Source: Xiphophorus maculatus (lineage: Eukaryota; Chordata; Actinopteri; Cyprinodontiformes; Poeciliidae). From it: a stretch of DNA of 64,000 bases. The translations under genes and the position numbers were made by a program. The notes below the pieces were generated by a model, which was not told where the DNA came from, ran no database searches, and worked only from the letters and a program-made list of their open reading frames with translations. Positions 12,101-23,856 of the stretch are shown one piece after another. The stretch covers positions 3,994,572 to 4,058,571 of the forward strand of contig NC_036448.1 of NCBI RefSeq assembly GCF_002775205.1, in the 5' to 3' direction. Each line of letters begins with the position of its first letter. The stretch's first letter is position 1.

Positions 12101-13842
12101 GAAAGTTTCTGTTTATATCGTAGGTTTGTGGTGCCTTTCCATCCTAAAGAAAGATATAAAACTTCAAATATTTCACAACGAGATATTAACATTCATGGAA
12201 AAACCTCACATAACCTTATATTAAAGCAGAAAGTACGGCGGCCACCGTGAGAAAGGTTTACAGTATTCAATTATGCCGCAAAACTGATCAGTACAGTATT
12301 GCGAGGGAACGCAATATAATTTTTTCCTCATGTCCCCTAGAGGGCTCCGTAGGCAACAAACTTCATACTGTGTGATAGTAACTTTTTTTAAATTTATTTA
12401 TTTTTAATCATTTTGCTCTTTATTGAGACGACCAAGACTGTTGAAATGAGGAGTGGATAAAGAAATGTATTGTTTATTGAAATAAATGCCAATAAATTCT
12501 GCTTCCAATTTCACTTAGATTATTTCAGTGATAGTATATTAATAATAGCATAACAATAGGAACAAGTCATTGGCATTTAGGGTATCAGAAATCCGGTCAT
12601 TTTATACAACAGAACATCTGCAGGAACATCTTTACTGAAGCCTGTATTGCAATGAGGAGTAGACAACTGGGTTTACTAGATTTAATTAAAGAAGATTGAA
12701 TATAAACAAACTCAACACTTTTTAGAGCTTTTTTTTCACAATAGGGTTAAAGACATTGTCTCCATTTCCATCTACATCACATGTGTCAAACTCCAGTCCT
12801 CAAGGGCCGCTGTCCTGCAGTTTTTAGATGTGCCACAGGTACAAAGCACTGGAATGAAATGGCTTCATTACCTCCTCCTTGTGTAGATCAGTTCTCCAGA
12901 GCCTTAATGACCTAATTATTCTATTCAGGTGGTGCAGCAGAGGCACATCTACAAGTTGCAGGACGTCGGCCCTTGAGGACTGGAGTTTGAAACCCCTGAT
13001 CTACATAACAGTTACACACTACATTGTCTTGGTTAGGAAACAAAAACACATTGTAGTTTGTGATTTTAACTGGACAAAATGTTAAAATGTTTGGGTTATA
13101 AATATTCTTGGCAGGTCCTGTATATGTCTGAAAGTTCTCCACCTACCACATGTTGGGACGTCTGTCCAAACTCCAGCTCTACAGAAGACAGATTTCTTGG
13201 TGGCTCCTTCCTTTGTTGTATATCCATCCTTACACTGATACACCACTTCTGTGTCTTGAGTAAATACGTCCTGAAAATCCTGATTAATTATGGCGGCATT
13301 GGATATTCTTGGAGGCTCGCGGCAGGTAGGAGGATTTACTGTAAAGAAGAAAATTAAACACATAAGCTTTTTGAGTAAAATATCAAAAGTCCCAGATTCC
13401 ATTTGAAAGAAGCACAAGAAGATGAGAAACCTGACCAAGGTTCTGTTTACTGCTCAGTTTTAAAGTAAAATGCATAAAAGTATTTGAAGAAAATCTTTTC
13501 AGTGGATAAAGGAAACACTTACTAATACAGACTGGGATACCAAACCATAAACCATTGAAACATGTGCTTGTTCCCCACCAGCCTCTTCCTTCTGCTTTGT
13601 ATCCATCATTGCAGGAATAACTGATCTTTGTTCCATGAGGATATGATTCCTGCACCGAGAGAAGAAAACCTGCATACAGGCTTGGAGCGCTGCAAGGCTG
13701 TGGACCTTGAGCTGATCGTCCACAACAGACAAAAATCAGACACAACTTCAGGAATACGCCATATCAGATGTTCATTATACTTACCTTGCAGCAGTCCAGG
13801 AACCCAAAGCAGAAGAACTAATTCAAGACACCTCATCCCCAT
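9131..13842 (-). CDS. Complement factor H-like gene 2 (4 SCRs)
   Basis: Secreted SCR protein of the same family. Exons: 13785-13842 (signal peptide, MGMRCLELVLLLWVPGLL), 13523-13711 (SCR1, CSAPSL, GRGWWG), 13147-13338 (SCR, CREPPRISNA, like SCR3 of gene 1), 9836-10000 (SCR19-like), 9587-9751 (SCR20-like), 9308-9333 and 9131-9142 (tail CCNWTTINAGLC and stop). The exons sum to 807 bp, an exact 268 codons plus stop, with every junction GT-AG and phase 1 until the tail. Another in-frame ATG lies at 13863; the inner ATG is preferred because gene 1 starts there. A minus-strand AATAAA lies at 8865-8870. Relative to gene 1 there is no SCR2 equivalent. The 3.1-kb intron between 10000 and 13147 contains a foldback transposon and a MITE. 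Whether SCR1-SCR3 join to the distant SCR19-20 exons in one transcript is inferred from phase and order. Confidence 0.85.
11028..12352. mobile_element. Foldback-type DNA element with ~480-bp inverted arms
   Basis: The left arm (11028 to about 11510) and right arm (about 11855 to 12352) are reverse complements with scattered mismatches, around a ~345-bp spacer. The ends read CTACGGAGCCCTC and its complement. GCAA flanks both ends (11024-11027 and 12353-12356), a likely 4-bp target-site duplication. No protein is encoded, so it is nonautonomous. Superfamily is unknown. Confidence 0.8.
12778..12998. mobile_element. hAT-type MITE, copy 1
   Basis: A 221-bp element with short imperfect terminal inverted repeats (tgtcaaactccag at the left; ctggagtttga at the right) and internal imperfect symmetry. 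A perfect 8-bp duplication ATCTACAT flanks it at 12770-12777 and 12999-13006. The paralogous site (22184-22191) has one ATCTACAT and no element. Confidence 0.9.
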
Positions 13843-14271
13843 GTTATCAGGAATCAAAATCACCCAGAGAATGAAGAGTCAGGGACCAAGCTCAGTTATT
13901 TATTACTGAACATTTCTCTGGAATAAGAAGTGAAGAAATAGTCAAATGTACTTCAAAGCATAACTTTCAATGTGGCAAACAAACCAGATCAGCAAAAATC
14001 TATCAGAATGTTTACTGCCCGTATGTGAAGCTGGTTTCCTGGACGGCTGTGATCAGAGGTCAGGATTGAGCAAACATCAAACATGTGGAAAATATGTGGA
14101 AAGTTTAATTTCAATGACTTTAGTGAACTCTTACTTTTTATATGCATTGATTGTGACTCTCTAATTCTGGTGGAAACTCCAACATCCATGTTTACAACTC
14201 CAAAGACAAAGGGGCAAAAAAGCTGTGATAGACCTCAAAACTTTGGTTTGACTCAACATGTTGAAGAGGCA

Positions 14272-14302
<31 letters not shown>

Positions 14303-16504
14303 CACACACACCCCCACACACAAGGACACACTCTGAATTTGATTACCAGTAATGCTGTGGATCATCCCAAGGTCTCTGTAATAATGTTGCCCTGTCTGAT
14401 CATTTCTCTGTTGTCTTTGAAAGTATATCTGTTGACTCACTTAGCAGAAGTCGTTACAACATGTTTACAGACAACACAGCAGAAACGTTTGCTTAAATTT
14501 ACTCTTCCTCCTCCCTTCTATCATTTTCATTCTAAAATTTCACACATCATTTATTCCATGTCTCCAGTTAAAGTGAAGAAATCTTTGTGTGGAACTGCTC
14601 TGCTGGTAAAATGTGAAAGAAACCCTTTTATTAAAGGGCCGAATGTAGGTGGCGTAAAACTCAACTTCACTTTTATTGTGAAATCAACAAAGAAAGTATT
14701 TATCACCCAACACTAAAATATGCAAAGGAAACGTTCTTTGTGGAAATCAAACACTTCATCAATGTTGGTGCCGTGTCCGCCACAGTGGTCAGGCTCACAC
14801 ACCCTCCTCTGACCGTACCGCCTAAACGCCAACGAACAAAAAACAAACATAAGGTGTGAGGAGACAAGGTGACTGAGGCTGCAGCCGTGGGAGGTGCTGG
14901 CTTTTGTTAAATGTGGAAAAAAAAAAAACACTAGGAAAGTGGAGGAAGAAAAATCATACAAGGACACAGAGTGAGAATTAAAACTAAAAAACACCTGTGA
15001 TGGAAAAATTACATTAAGGTCACATCTGCTAGTCATGTTATATGAAATGCTTATGAACTCTCACCAAAAGAACTATTTGGGTTACATGTAGAAGGTTGGA
15101 AGTTGTTTTCTACAGCTGCATCAGAACCAGACTGTCTCACCCCTTGTTGTTAATTCTTTATCTTTGGTATAAAACTCATGTGTTGTCTCTGCCTGACAGA
15201 GCTTTTCACCCAGACCTGCTTCATTACTGATTGTCCTACAAGCTCTCTGTATTGTGCACAATATATGAATAAACCTGGTTGAGTGATTTCACCTGAACAG
15301 TGCTTGGAAATAGTATGTTTTCCACGACACACCTGAGCACAAAAAGCAACATACAGACATCACAACATAAAAATTGGATGGGTGAGGATGGAGTGGAGGG
15401 TTATAGCTTTGTGCATGTGTGTGTATGCATATGTGTGTTTGTGTGTTCCGTAAACACTGACTTAGATAGACTCTCCCAAGTGATGGAGTGTTCATCATCC
15501 TCAGCAGAGTCTGATTCAGGTCCATAGATGTCCTGTGGGGAGGCAACGGGCAGAGGGAGCAGAGCATCCTGTTCCCGAAACATCCAGGAGAAACTGAGCC
15601 GGCCAGCCTTCCAAGGCCGCCACAGGGGGCGCCAGATCAGATAACAACAATTATTTTGGTCAACTCTGTCTATTTCCATCTCCCTTAAAGTTTCACTGGT
15701 AAATCTCAATGGTGACTCTATAACAGCCAAACCCCTCTACAGTGGCATGTTGCACATAGTGCATACTCATTTTTCCCGCCACAGCAGTCATATTTAGAGA
15801 TCTTAGTTATTGTAGCCTTTTTATTTTCCCAGTCTGCCAATAAACATGTGACGAGGTTTAATTGCTGTGATATTGATCTTATAGAGACCATCAGTGAAAC
15901 TTTAACCTCTTTAACAGCAGCACTGGATATTGTTCATATTTATGTTACTCATAAACTGTTCTTGTGAGCAAAACTAACCAGGAAAATGTATTCAGTCAGT
16001 CCATTCAACCGGGACCGTCAGTGGATTTGAATTCCTTGAAAACTTAATTGGACTTTCACTTTAGAGGTTAAATCATCGCCCGGAGAAAGTTGGGCGGCTC
16101 AGTGGCTCCGCTCTGCAGAGAGCCTGATCAGGGTTACAGGATCGGCTCCAGCTTCCATGAACAGCACCAGATTTCACACACGATAAGAGTCCAAAATCCT
16201 TTTTAGCCCTTTGGAGTCTTGGGTCTAAATGGCCGTTTTGGTCTAATTTTGAATTTACCCTTATATTTCCACCATAAAAACTATTTACCTTACCTTGTTT
16301 GGTATCATTATTTTCAGAACATCCTAAACTTTGTGATTTTACAGTGTTTGTTTCATTTTGACAAAATTTATTATCACATTGGAGCAAAAACCACACACAG
16401 AAACATGACGTCATGCCCGCCACAGGGCGGGCGTCGACCTTAAAAGGTTAACACGGTGTGAGGGAGAACAAAACAAAGGATGCCCTGAAGTCCTGTCGAA
16501 ATAT
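13843..16504. other. Intergenic, between genes 2 and 3
   Basis: Duplicated almost exactly at 23027-25795. It holds the CA microsatellite and two unrecognised minus-strand open stretches (15401-15730 and about 14716-14823) that are kept in the other copy, as is all noncoding sequence around them. Confidence 0.6.
14272..14331. repeat. (CA)n microsatellite, left duplicate
   Basis: Interrupted CA tract upstream of gene 2. The paralogous tract at 23455-23855 is expanded and split by an insertion. Confidence 0.95.
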
Positions 16505-16510
16505 TTTATT
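16505..16510 (-). terminator. Polyadenylation signal, factor H-like gene 3
   Basis: AATAAA on the minus strand about 110 bp past the TGA, in the same sequence context as gene 2. Confidence 0.75.
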
Positions 16511-16620
16511 TTAGACAAAGTCAAGCATTTTATATTTACTGTCAACCAACAATCAACAGAATTTAACTAAAAAAAGAAAAAGTTTCCTTCCAGGTGTTTC
16601 TGTCAGAAATATCTCTGATG

Positions 16621-19600
16621 TCACTTCATTCTCTGCTTGCGGTGCATGAATCCAAAGCCAGGAAATGTTACAGCGCTTCGGAAAATCTGCAATGATTCTA
16701 ATAAGAAGACACAACAAATAAACTGAATTTAGGAGTGATTAACATTTCAGCAGACAAACTGTCTAAGAATGATGTGATTATTGGAGAGATGTGTCCAAAA
16801 ATAACACTTACTCGCTTAATGGAGGTGATGTGGCAACCTAGAAATAAACACACAGAGGTCATTTATAAATGTTGGATTTTTTGAGGTGCCAATAAATTCA
16901 TAAAAACATTGATGATTGTATTTTTTTGAATTTCACATAAAAATGAATAAGGAAATGAGTCATTTTAAAAATGTTTGTAAATTAAAAAACAACTGCTTTA
17001 TTAAAACTTTGTTAAGTTTTAATAAAGCTTTATTTAAACTTCTCTTGGTTTCATGTTGTTGTTTTTAGATCAAGTGAATCAACAAATTGCCAAGTCAACT
17101 TCTTCCCTGAAACTAGATTGAAATTGAATTTAAAATTTAGAGCAATGTTTTACTTTGGTTTTCCTGTTTAAAGCCTTTTAACTAAAACAAATGACATCCT
17201 GCCTGTTAGACATCATAGATTACCTGGAAACAAAATAAATTTCTATATCACATGTTACTCACACTTGGTTGCTTCTATTCTTCCATTAGAGCACCTAGCA
17301 AACATCGAGTAATCCTGCCACAGTGTACAATCAATCTCCTTTGTCTCTCCATCCTTTATGCTGATCTGTGAAGTTGCGCCAATATCCAGTCTTTGCAGAT
17401 CCAACACACAGGCTGAAGCGGCAGGAACTTTAAAGAAACAAAAGATCAAACTGTTTAGAAAAAAATATATGAACAAAATATCACATTTTATTCACATATC
17501 TGAACAAAATCAGAACTAGATGGTTAGTTGTGGCCCTGAGTCACAATTACAGCAGACTAAACCAAAAAGAGTCAAACAGCATGTCGCTGTTACAATATCC
17601 TGACTGATGATTTATTTTGACTCCCAGGAACATTTTCCAGGAAGTAGCATGATGTATATAAACTAGATTTGGGGCCTGATTGCTAGTTTGTAGTTATATG
17701 TACAAAATGTAGTTGGAGTTGTAATAACTACAAGCCAGCAGACTCTACATTGTTCCTCTTTACATTCCCCCATCAGCTGATGCAGCGGTGGCCTGTGACG
17801 TCATCAGCTCTACCGCAGCCAAACTCCAGACTCAACACCCGGACGCCTTCATGGTCATCACGGGTGACTTTAACCATGCCTCATTGGACAAAACTCTACA
17901 CAACTTCCAGCAGTATGTTGACTGTCCCACCAGGGAAAACAAAATGCTGGATTTCCTGTATGCTAATGCCAAAGATGCATACAGCGCCACAGCCCTGCCC
18001 CCCTTGGCAGGTCGGACCACATCTTGGTAAGGATGACCCCCAAGTACGTCCCTTGAGTGAGTAGGCAGCCTGTGCGCATCAGGATGGTGAGGAGGTGGAT
18101 ACAGGAGGCAGCTGAGGCACTGCAGGACTGCTTTGGGTCGACAGACTGGGATGTGCCCTGTGGGCCTCATGGGGAGGACATCGACAACATGTCTGACTGC
18201 ATCACGGACTACATCAGATTCTGTGAGGACACTGTCATGCCAGCCCGGACCGTGCGCTGCTTCTCCAACAACAAACCCTGGATTACCAGTGACCTGAAGG
18301 CACTTCTAAACAAAAAGAAGATGGCTTTCAGGTCTGGAGATAAGGAGGAGCAGAGGAGAGTCCAGCGTGAACTCAGAGAGACACTGAGGACATGCAAGGA
18401 CAACTACAGGAGGAAGCTTGAGTCCAAACTCGAGCAGAACAGTGTGAGAGATGTGTGGAAAGGAATGAAGCACATCGCTTGGATGAAGGGGAAGGACACA
18501 CAGACATCTGGGAGCCTGGATAGAGCAAACCAGTTTAACCAGTTTTTCAACAGGTTTAGCTCACCTCCTGCTACTCCCATACCACCACCATCCCCCCACA
18601 CATCCACACTGCCCCAAGTTGTTCAACCCACCTACCGGCATTCTCTTGCACACCATCTCTCCTTCAGCCCCCCATTCCCTCCCTCCTATCTCCACTGCAG
18701 ACAACAACACCTACCCCCAGCTAACGGTGACTACAGGCCAGGTTAAGAGACAGTTGGAGCAATTGCACCAGGGGAAGGCTGCAGGACCTGATGGCATTAC
18801 AACACGGATCCTGAAGACCTGCTCTGGCCAGCTGGCCCCTGTACTGGCACACATGTACAACCTGAGCTTGAGGCTGGAGAGAGTCCCGCTGCGGTGGAAG
18901 ACATCACATGTGGTTCCTGTTCCCAAGAAGCCAAGGCCATCCGACCCAGAGGACTACAGACCAGTCGCTCTCACATCTCATGTGATGAAGGTCATGGAGA
19001 GACTGGTCCTGGCCCAGCTGAGGCCTAGGGTGAGGATGTTTCTAGACCCCCTGAAATTTGCCTACCAGCCCCACTTAGGAGTGAACGATGCCGTCATCTT
19101 CCTGCTGCAACGAGCACCTGGATGGTGGAGGAGACACTGTGAGAATCACATTCTTTGATTTCTCCAGTGCCTTCAACACCATCCAGCCTCTGTTACTGGG
19201 TGAGAAGCTGCGGAGGATGGGTGTCAACGACTCAGTGATCTCCTGGGTTACTGACTACTTGACAGGCAGGCCGCAGTGTGTCCGTCTGGGCAGTGTCCTG
19301 TCTGATGTGGTGGTCAGTGACGTAGGAGCTCCACAGGGAACTGTGCTTTCTCCCTTTCTCTTCACCCTGTACACCACTGATTTCCAGTACAACTCTGAGT
19401 CATGTCACCTACAGAAGTTTTCTGATGACTCAGCGGTTGTCGGGTGTATAGGGGATGGAGGGGAGGGGGAGTCCAGGACACTGGTGGACAGCTTTGTGGA
19501 GTGGTCTGAGCAGAATCACCTGAGGCTCAACATTAGTAAGACCAGAGAGATGGTGATTGACTTCAGAAGGAAGAAGACATCGTTACGATTATTAATAAGT

Positions 19601-22600
19601 GATTGGTGTGGTAAGAGGAGAAAACTATAAATATATCGCTGCACTTGACTTTACTGTATGGCAGGGGTGTCAAACTCCAGTGCTCAAGAGCCAGTGTCCT
19701 GCAGTTTTTAGATGTGCCGCAGGTACAAAACACTGGAATGAAATGGCTTCATTACCTCCTCCTTGTGTAGATCAGTTCTCCAGAGCCTTAATGACCTAAT
19801 TATTCTATTCAGGTGTGGTGCAGCAGAGGCACATCTAAAAGTTGCAGTGCAGTGGCCCTCCAGGACTGGAGTTTGACACATGTACTGTGTAGCAGGATGA
19901 AGCCTGCCCCAAGGTTAAGGACACCTGGCATCTAATTAGCTCAGTGGGTGTGAGTATAAAGGCAGACTCTCTCACCTGCTTTCTTCATGCCTGCATTTGG
20001 TCGCACTTCAGTGGGAAGGTCGCTTGGTTAACTTGCAGTGGTCAAAACTCTAAAATCAGTAAGTAATGTTTCTCCTTCTGTACAAGACCACAATTTTAGT
20101 TGGTTAATTCAAATTGTTTAAATTTAGAAGCTGCCTGAAGTCTCCTGTTGATACTGGGATGCGGGTGTAATTTACCCTGCCCAGTTCATCTTGGCAACGT
20201 AAAATGGGTGTGATTCTTTTATTGCACTGCACCCATGCAGTTCAATAGCACAAAATGACAATTATTTATATATAGAACGTACCGGCAAGTGGATCCTCCT
20301 GCTGTTGGGCCGGAAGGGCTTTCTGGTTGAGGTGGAGTCAGCCAGCTCTGGTAGGTGACAATGGCTTCCTCTACCTTCTGCCATTTTTTCTACAAATTCT
20401 ATTAATCTATGCCTTCATTTCAGACATGGCGGCTGCAGCTCGCTGGAGACCCTGCTGCTTTGTTTTTGCTTTGCTTTTGCATTATCCTATTCTGTGTGGC
20501 CTCGGGCTTTGCTGCTTTTAACGGCTGTGGTTTTTTAGATTACTTAATTAAAACATTGATTTTAATGACTGGATACATCGGAGGTTAGGGGTAACCTCAT
20601 TTTAGTACCCCATGTCTAAATTGTGTCTTTCGTTTTTGTATTTGCTTGTTTAACCCCACCCCTTTGTCTCCAGGCTGAGAGCTGAAGGCGGTGGGGGGGC
20701 ATCCAGAGGAACTGGACCTTTGTGCTGTGCGAGTGACCGGTGTTGGGATTTCTTCACGATCGAGTGTCTGTTCACAAGTGCTTGGGGTGATTTATTTTGA
20801 TTTATTAATTTGTTTTAGGAACCAGTTCCGACATTTGGACTGCCCTCCCTCTGCTGGTAGGCCCAAGTACTGTGCACTTTCCTTCCTATTGTGGTTGTTG
20901 CTCCTCTCGAGTTTAATTAAAGGCTTAACTCAGTTCTTCGTTTCTACAGCCATTTATTGTGGACATGTCTTACAACGTCCCAAAAATGCCGTCAGAACTA
21001 AAAACAAAAGGTAACACAAACCCAAATCAGTTCACAATAAACTGAGCACCCACATAAACAAAAGATACAAATAAACAAAACCGTACCTCATTAGCCGCAC
21101 TGACTCCAGAGGAACAAAGCTTCAACTTCTTGAGCCTGAATGCCCCACGCGGCTCCAAGTGCGCCAGCCAACGCTTCCCCGAGCAACACATGGTCCGCGG
21201 AACAAAACAAAAGGTCCCCCCACATTTGAAAATACACTCAGCCGAACCCAACGAGCACCAACACAAATTCACCAAAACTACCACACACACCAAACCCAAT
21301 GTTCAATATCAAATAAACTTCAACCACTGCCACCCCAAACCAAACATCAAAACAATAAACCAGATGCAGTTGTCCCTACAGCAGCTACAGTGGTTCTTTG
21401 AATTTTACTGGTTTTTTTAAACATGGAACAATAAAATGAATTTTGTGATGGAATGAAGTCTCGTTCTCATTGGTTACGTACCTTACCTATTTCCTTGGGC
21501 GCAATTCCCAAGGTGGCGCTGTGACACCCTCTGGTTACCCTGCTTTGAAGGGCAGAGTAACAGCTTCATACCCTCGTGCTGCCACAATCGTATGGCTAGC
21601 TCGCTGATACTGTCTCTTACTCTGTAGTTGTGGAGTCACAGTGTCTGGGATCATGAGCGCCCCCTGCCATGAGACAAGAGAACTGCCTGCCTCACCTCGA
21701 ATCTGTTCTCTGCTGTTTCTGAGCGCTCCTCAGCACAAGAAACACGTTACACACACAGAGACAAAAAACACTGTACATTATATACATTAGCTAAATTACG
21801 GAAAATCGGTTCATATATTGTTTTTTTAACCACTCTATTGGCGGCGTACAGACAGGACGAACATGCTCCCATAGAATGGCAGTAACCAAGAGGTTGATCA
21901 ATCCCAGGTGAGGCTCAGCTCGCTGCTGCCTCACCGGCTTTGCTACTGAGCATATTGTTAACGGGGCCCGCGGATGGATTGTAAATGTGCAGGATAATAA
22001 GCACTCCAGGAGGGAATAATGTTAATCCTTCTCTAATGAAGATAACCGGACAGGAGTACAGCTGGGTGGTTCTCTGCCTCACCCGCCTCCCCTGACCGCA
22101 CGTCACTGACATACATATACATATATATATATACAGTATATGTAGGAATCTTTAAGAGGTTTAAAGACATTGTCTTCTTTTCCATCTACATAGCAGTTAC
22201 ACACTACATTGTCTTGGTTAGGAAACAAAAACACATTGTAGTTTGTGATTTTAACTGGACAAAATGTTAAAATATTTGGGTTATAAATATTCTTGGCAGG
22301 TTCTGTATATGTCTGAAAGTTCTCCACCTACCACATGTTGGGACGTCTGTCCAAACTCCAGCTCTACAGAAGACAGATTTCTTGGTGGCTCCTTCCTTTG
22401 TTGTATATCCATCCTTACACTGATACACCACTTCTGTGTCTTGAGTAAATACGTCCTGAAAATCCTGATTAATTATGGCGGCATTGGATATTCTTGGAGG
22501 CTCGTGGCAGGTAGGAGGATATACTGTAAAGAAGAAAATTAAACACATAAGCCTTTTGAGTAAAATATCAAAAGTCCCAGTTTCCATTTCAAAGAAGCAC

Positions 22601-23026
22601 AAGAAGATGAGAAACCTGACCAAGGTTCTGTTTACTGCTCAGTGTTAAACTAAATGCATAAACGTATTTGAAGAAAATCTTTTCAGTGGATAAAGGAAAC
22701 ACTTACTAATACAGACTGGGATACCAAACCATAAACCATTGAAACATGTGCTTGTTCCCCACCAGCCTCTTCCTTCTGCTTTGTATCCATCATTGCAGGA
22801 ATAACTGATCTTTGTTCCATGAGGATATGATTCCTGCACCGGGAGAAGAAAACCTGCATCCAGGCTCGGAGTGCTGCAAGGCTGTGGACCTTGAGCTGAT
22901 CGTCCACAACAGACAAAAATCAGACACAACTTCAGGAATACGCCATATCAGATGTTCATTATACTTACCTTGCAGCAGTCCAGGAACCCAAAGCAGAAGA
23001 ACTAATTCAAGACACCTCATCCCCAT
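16621..23026 (-). CDS. Complement factor H-like gene 3 (3 SCRs, basic tail)
   Basis: Near-copy of gene 2 at the 5' side and of gene 4 at the 3' side. Exons: 22969-23026 (signal peptide), 22707-22895 (SCR1), 22332-22523 (SCR3-type), 17263-17427 (SCR20-like, ACVLDLQRLD...), 16812-16837 and 16621-16686 (tail). The sum is 696 bp, giving 231 aa plus stop in frame. No SCR19-like exon was found in the 4.9-kb intron, which holds a LINE fragment, a MITE and a 1.7-kb LTR-like insertion. The last 29 residues are rich in Lys and Arg (SIKR, HRKQRMK), unlike the gene 2 tail. A basic tail could add polyanion binding, but that is only inference. The polyadenylation signal is at 16505-16510. The gene spans the junction of a tandem duplication, so it may be a chimera of two parental genes. 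Confidence 0.8.
17763..19606 (+). mobile_element. LINE fragment (CR1/L2/Jockey-type non-LTR), truncated at both ends
   Basis: Encodes the end of an APE-type endonuclease (VITGDFNHASLDKTL) and most of a reverse transcriptase (HQGKAAGPDGI, FFDFSSAFNTIQP, GAPQGTVLSPFLFTLY, the catalytic FSDDSAVV, NHLRLNISKT). The frame breaks near 18.01 kb and 19.11 kb, so it is inactive. Both the 5' half and the 3' tail are missing, which is unusual for a simple LINE insertion. It fills exactly the space between the two 7.4-kb duplicates. Clade assignment is from motif memory only. Confidence 0.85.
19662..19884. mobile_element. hAT-type MITE, copy 2
   Basis: Same family as 12778-12998 and same orientation (caggggtgtcaaactccag start). 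It is flanked by ctgtatgg and ctgtgtag, a decayed 8-bp duplication (6 of 8 alike). Confidence 0.8.
19888..21586 (+). mobile_element. Possible solo LTR or unclassified insertion
   Basis: Begins TGTAGCAG and ends CTGCCACA, near-inverted TG...CA ends of LTR type. It contains a TATAAA-like box near 19957 and AATAAA near 21430. Together with the adjoining MITE it interrupts the duplicated sequence, with GTATGG on both sides (19656-19661 and 21590-21595). No retroviral or gag-pol reading frame is present. The LTR call is tentative. Confidence 0.35.
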
Positions 23027-23454
23027 GTTGTCAGGAATCAAAATCACCCAAAGAGTGAAGAGTCAGGGACCAAGCTCAGTTATTTATTACTGAACATTTC
23101 TCTGGAATAAGAAGTGAAGAAATAGTCAAATGTACTTCAAAGAATAACTTTGACTGTGGCAAACAAACCAGATCAGCAAAAATCTATCAGAATGTTTACT
23201 GCCCGTATGTGAAGCTGGTTTCCTGGACGGCTGTGATCAGAGGTCAGGATTGAGCAAACATCAAACATGTGGAAAATATGTGGAAAGTTTAATTTCAATG
23301 ACTTTAGTGAACTCTTACCTGTTATATGCATTGATTGTGACTCTAATTCTGGTGGAAACTTCAACATCCATGTTTACAACTCCAAAGACAAAGGGGCAAA
23401 AAAGCTGTGATAGACCTCAAAACTTTGGTTTGACTCAACATGTTGAAGAGGCAA

Positions 23455-23466
23455 CACACACACGCA

Positions 23467-23550
<84 letters not shown>

Positions 23551-23816
23551 TTTGTGGGGACTTTCCATTGACTTCCATTCATTTCTACAGCCTAAGCCTT
23601 ACCCTTATCCTAACTCTAACCATTACATACCTAACCCTAACCCAAACCAAAACTCAATTCATACCTTTGCTCAGGGTTAGGGTTAGACCCCTGACCCCTG
23701 ACCCAAAAACAGCGTTTCCCCTTGTGGGGACCAGGCTTCGGTCCCCACAAGGAGCAGTGTGTCCCCACAATGTAGTATATGGCAGGAAAATGGTCCCCAT
23801 AAGGTATTAGAAACAA

Positions 23817-23855
<39 letters not shown>
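23455..23855. repeat. Expanded CA/GCAC microsatellite split by a GTGGGGAC-type repeat
   Basis: GCAC and CA units (23461-23544), then a unique-looking block with taaccctaac motifs and inverted tgtggggac / gtccccaca words (about 23545-23815), then CA units again to about 23855. The left duplicate has only a simple CA tract. Confidence 0.9.

Positions 23856-23856
<1 letters not shown>

Larger units (their letters stand above)
10348..17762. repeat. Segmental duplication, left copy (7.4 kb)
   Basis: Pairs with 19607-27050. It starts at tgtggtaagaggag and ends at ttgttcctcttta, and holds the 5' exons of gene 2, the gene 2-gene 3 intergenic space and the 3' exons of gene 3. Introns and intergenic parts look about 98-99% alike by eye. 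Differences include a MITE at 12778-12998 and a foldback element at 11028-12352 present only here. Confidence 0.9.

Noticed and set aside
14716-14823. Minus-strand stretch with CEPDHCGGHGTNIDEV and an acceptor-like start
   Set aside because: It looks protein-like and is duplicated near 24254-24360, but no upstream exon or family could be recognised, so it is not called a gene.
18057-19630. Reverse-transcriptase frames as host genes
   Set aside because: Motifs are of a non-LTR retrotransposon and the frame is broken.
23620-23700. Ccctaaccc motifs as interstitial telomere repeat
   Set aside because: Units are irregular and few, and they belong to the inserted block; not a TTAGGG array.
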